In this document: one piece after another, positions 5,234-7,071 of the stretch
How the letters are laid out: each line of letters opens with the position of its first letter
How positions within the stretch are numbered: the first letter of the stretch is position 1
Source of the DNA: Nocardioidaceae bacterium
GTDB taxonomy: Bacteria > Actinomycetota > Actinomycetes > Propionibacteriales > Nocardioidaceae
DNA length: 7,071 nt
Direction: 5' to 3'
NCBI GenBank assembly: GCA_013696065.1
Contig: JACCZJ010000073.1
Span: forward strand, 1 to 7,071
The notes under the pieces: generated by a model
Database searches by the model: none
Seen by the model: only the letters and a program-made list of their open reading frames with translations
What the model was told of the DNA's origin: nothing
Made by a program: the position numbers and the translations under genes

Positions 5234-6766
5234 TCAGAACAACAACGCGCTGCCGGGGTCCCTGACGATGTCGGCCACGTCCGCCAGGAACTTCGACCCT
5301 TGCGCTCCGTCCACGATTCGATGATCGAAGGACACCGCCAGCGTGGTGATCCAGCGAGGCTTGACCACGTTGCCGACCACCCACGCTTGCCTGCGAATGG
5401 CGCCCATGCACAAGATTGCCGACTCGCCGGGGTTGATGATCGGCGTGCCGGAGTCGACCCCGAAGACGCCCACATTGGTGATCGTGAACGTACCGCCTGC
5501 TTGGTCTGCGGGTGGGGTCTTGCCCGCCCGGGCCAGTGACGCCAGCTCGTTGATCTGTGCAGCGAGCCGGCCTATGGGCAACTGTTCTGCGTCCTTGATG
5601 TTGGGCACGAGCAGGCCACGCGGCGTAGCTGCGGCGATGCCCAGGTTGACGTAATGCTTGAGCACGATCTCCTGAGACTCCTCGTCCCAGCTCGCGTTGA
5701 CCTCGGGCGTATGGCGGATGGCCAGGCAAACCGCCCGCGCCACGACGAGCAAGGGTGACACCGAGACGCCCGCGAAATCCCGGTCGCGCTTGAGTCGACG
5801 CACCATCTTCATTGTGCGGGTGGCGTCGACGGTGATCCATTCGGTGACATGTGGGGCGGTGAAGGCTGAGGCGACCATCGCCTGGGCGGTCAGCTTCCGC
5901 ACCCCCTTGACCGGGACGCGCATCTCGCGACCGACCACGCTGATGGAGGCGCCTGAATAGCGGCCATTCTCCGGCCAGCCCATCTGCCAGCTAGGTTGCG
6001 CAGCCTCTTCGAGGGGTCCCCCTTCCAGCAAAGGTCTGCGGCCAGCCGCGTTCTCGACGTCCTCTCGGGTGATGGTTCCGTCCAGGCCAGTGGCGCTCAC
6101 CTGCGAAAGGTCGACGCCGAGGTCCTTGGCCAGCTTGCGCACGGGTGGCTTGGCCAACTGCTGGGGGCTGTGCCTGGGCGCCGGTTGCTGGAGACTCGTC
6201 ACCTGCTCCGCAGGCGCAGCGGGCTCGGCGTCGGCGATGTCGACGGTGGGCGGCTCGGTGGCGTGGGGCGTGAAGGCGTGTTGTACCCCTGCCTGTGCTG
6301 CCGCCGGTGACACCTCCGAGGGGGTCGCGCCCACGCGCGGGCGGCGCTTGGCTTCCGTTGTACGCGGGCCGTATCCAACCAGCACCGAGGTGCGCCCGCC
6401 GGGTGCGGGACCGCCGATCAAGCCCGGCTCGATCGCCGCGTCTTCCTTTGGTGTGGGGACCAGGTCTTCTGCCGGTGAGCCGGCCTCGGTTGGTGGGTCG
6501 GTCTCGGGTGCAGTTGGCGATGCCTCAGCCGTCTCCACCGCGATGATGGGCGCACCGACGTCGACCGTGGCGCCCTCGGCGACCAGCAATTCTGAAACCA
6601 CGCCGGCAAAGGGCGAGGGTAGTTCGACAAGAGACTTGGCTGTCTCAATTTCGACGATGACGTCGTTGATCTTGATCGTGTCGCCGACCTTGACCATCCA
6701 GGTCACGAGCTCGGCCTCGGTAAGGCCCTCTCCGACGTCGGGCAGCTTGAACTCGTGCGTGGTCAT
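5234..6766 (-). CDS. bkdC: Dihydrolipoamide acyltransferase, E2 of a 2-oxoacid dehydrogenase complex (branched-chain type likely)
   Basis: The protein has 510 residues. It is the core subunit that accepts the acyl group from E1 on a swinging lipoyl arm and passes it to CoA. One lipoyl domain (about 4-78) carries the lipoylated lysine in EIETAKSLVELPSP (Lys44). A Pro/Ala-rich linker of about 120 residues includes LVGYGPRTTEAKRRPR, typical of actinobacterial E2s. The E1/E3-binding domain is at 205-241 (VRKLAKDLGVDL, then GTITREDV). The catalytic acyltransferase domain (about 280-510) contains TITNVGVFGVDSGTPIINPG and the active-site motif DHRIVDG, with His482 and Asp486. ATG 6766 is fixed by GAGGAG 9 bases upstream, and the gene starts 16 bases after the E1-beta stop, so the two form an operon. 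The ETAKS lipoyl motif and GVDSG region favour the branched-chain complex; pyruvate specificity is possible. No damage seen. Confidence 0.93.
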   Translation of the reverse strand: MTTHEFKLPDVGEGLTEAELVTWMVKVGDTIKINDVIVEIETAKSLVELPSPFAGVVSELLVAEGATVDVGAPIIAVETAEASPTAPETDPPTEAGSPAEDLVPTPKEDAAIEPGLIGGPAPGGRTSVLVGYGPRTTEAKRRPRVGATPSEVSPAAAQAGVQHAFTPHATEPPTVDIADAEPAAPAEQVTSLQQPAPRHSPQQLAKPPVRKLAKDLGVDLSQVSATGLDGTITREDVENAAGRRPLLEGGPLEEAAQPSWQMGWPENGRYSGASISVVGREMRVPVKGVRKLTAQAMVASAFTAPHVTEWITVDATRTMKMVRRLKRDRDFAGVSVSPLLVVARAVCLAIRHTPEVNASWDEESQEIVLKHYVNLGIAAATPRGLLVPNIKDAEQLPIGRLAAQINELASLARAGKTPPADQAGGTFTITNVGVFGVDSGTPIINPGESAILCMGAIRRQAWVVGNVVKPRWITTLAVSFDHRIVDGAQGSKFLADVADIVRDPGSALLF

Positions 6767-6775
6767 GGTGTCCGG

Positions 6776-6781
6776 CTCCTC
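6776..6781 (-). promoter_or_regulatory. Ribosome-binding site of the E2 gene
   Basis: GAGGAG on the minus strand, 9 bases before ATG 6766, in the 16-base gap after the E1-beta stop. Confidence 0.75.
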
Positions 6782-6782
6782 G

Positions 6783-7071
6783 TCAGAAGCTCATCGAGCG
6801 GTCGACGGCGTCGAGGACCCGGTCGAGATCCGGAAGATACTCCTCCTCGACCCGGGCGGGCGGGTACGGCGTGTCGAAGCCGCCGACCCTGAGGACCGGG
6901 GACTCGAGCGAGAAGAAGCACTCCTCGGTGATCCGCGATGCCACCTCGGCGCCCATCCCGAGGTTGACCGTGGCCTCGTGGACCACGACGGCCCTGCCCG
7001 TCTTGCGCACCGACGCATAGACAGGCTCCATGTCGAGCGGAGACAGGGTGCGCAGATCGATGACCTCGACC
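6783..7071 (-). CDS. bkdB: 2-oxoacid dehydrogenase E1 component, beta subunit, C-terminal part only
   Basis: Only the last 95 codons are inside the window; the 5' part lies beyond base 7071. E1-beta pairs with E1-alpha to decarboxylate a branched-chain 2-oxoacid or pyruvate using thiamine diphosphate. The visible part is the transketolase C-terminal domain: VEVIDLRTLSPLD, then VVVHEATVNLGMGAEVA, FDTPYPPARVEEEYLPDLDR and the end DAVDRSMSF. These residues are characteristic of the E1-beta family. It stops 16 bases before the E2 start, the usual E1-beta to E2 order, and E1-alpha is expected upstream. Choice between branched-chain and pyruvate substrate rests on the E2 and is not certain. Confidence 0.88.
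   Translation of the reverse strand, partial: VEVIDLRTLSPLDMEPVYASVRKTGRAVVVHEATVNLGMGAEVASRITEECFFSLESPVLRVGGFDTPYPPARVEEEYLPDLDRVLDAVDRSMSF

Overview
The window is high-GC DNA with strong G/C third-position bias, Shine-Dalgarno sites and GTG starts in stop/start overlaps. Together with the gene families present, this points to an actinobacterium; I would guess Propionibacteriales (Nocardioidaceae/Propionibacteriaceae-like), but the genus cannot be fixed from the sequence. It holds five protein genes: three complete and two cut by the window ends.

Left half (1-3128, minus strand): a vitamin-uptake operon. From its 5' end it reads: a compact cobalamin (B12) riboswitch (core 3128-3043); a leader with a possible ribosome-binding-site-sequestering platform; a secreted all-helical protein with prenyltransferase/squalene-oxidase-type repeats (2937-1843); a second secreted protein with a DUF4430/SCO2322-type beta domain, a long Pro-rich linker and a C-terminal membrane anchor (1846-728); and the transmembrane component EcfT of an energy-coupling-factor (ECF) transporter (731 to beyond base 1). 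Both gene junctions are 4-base GTGA overlaps, so translation is probably coupled from the riboswitch-controlled first gene down to the transporter.

The main result comes from combining these parts. Human intrinsic factor and transcobalamin consist of an alpha6/alpha6 barrel plus a DUF4430 beta domain, with cobalamin held between them. Here the same two folds appear as two adjacent secreted proteins, under a B12 riboswitch and joined to an ECF transporter. I propose a split, intrinsic-factor-like corrinoid capture system feeding an ECF importer. The S component and ATPases should lie just left of the window.

Middle (2938-3622): a 685-base intergenic region between divergent transcription units. 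It contains the riboswitch leader, a three-copy tandem repeat, several inverted repeats (one resembling an actinobacterial Zur box) and a UUCG-capped hairpin.

Right half: a plus-strand polyprenyl glycosylphosphotransferase (3623-5194), probably the first step of a surface-polysaccharide pathway, with no other polysaccharide gene in view. It converges on a minus-strand 2-oxoacid dehydrogenase pair, E1-beta (partial, 7071-6783) followed by the E2 acyltransferase (6766-5234). These are best read as the branched-chain 2-oxoacid or pyruvate dehydrogenase complex.
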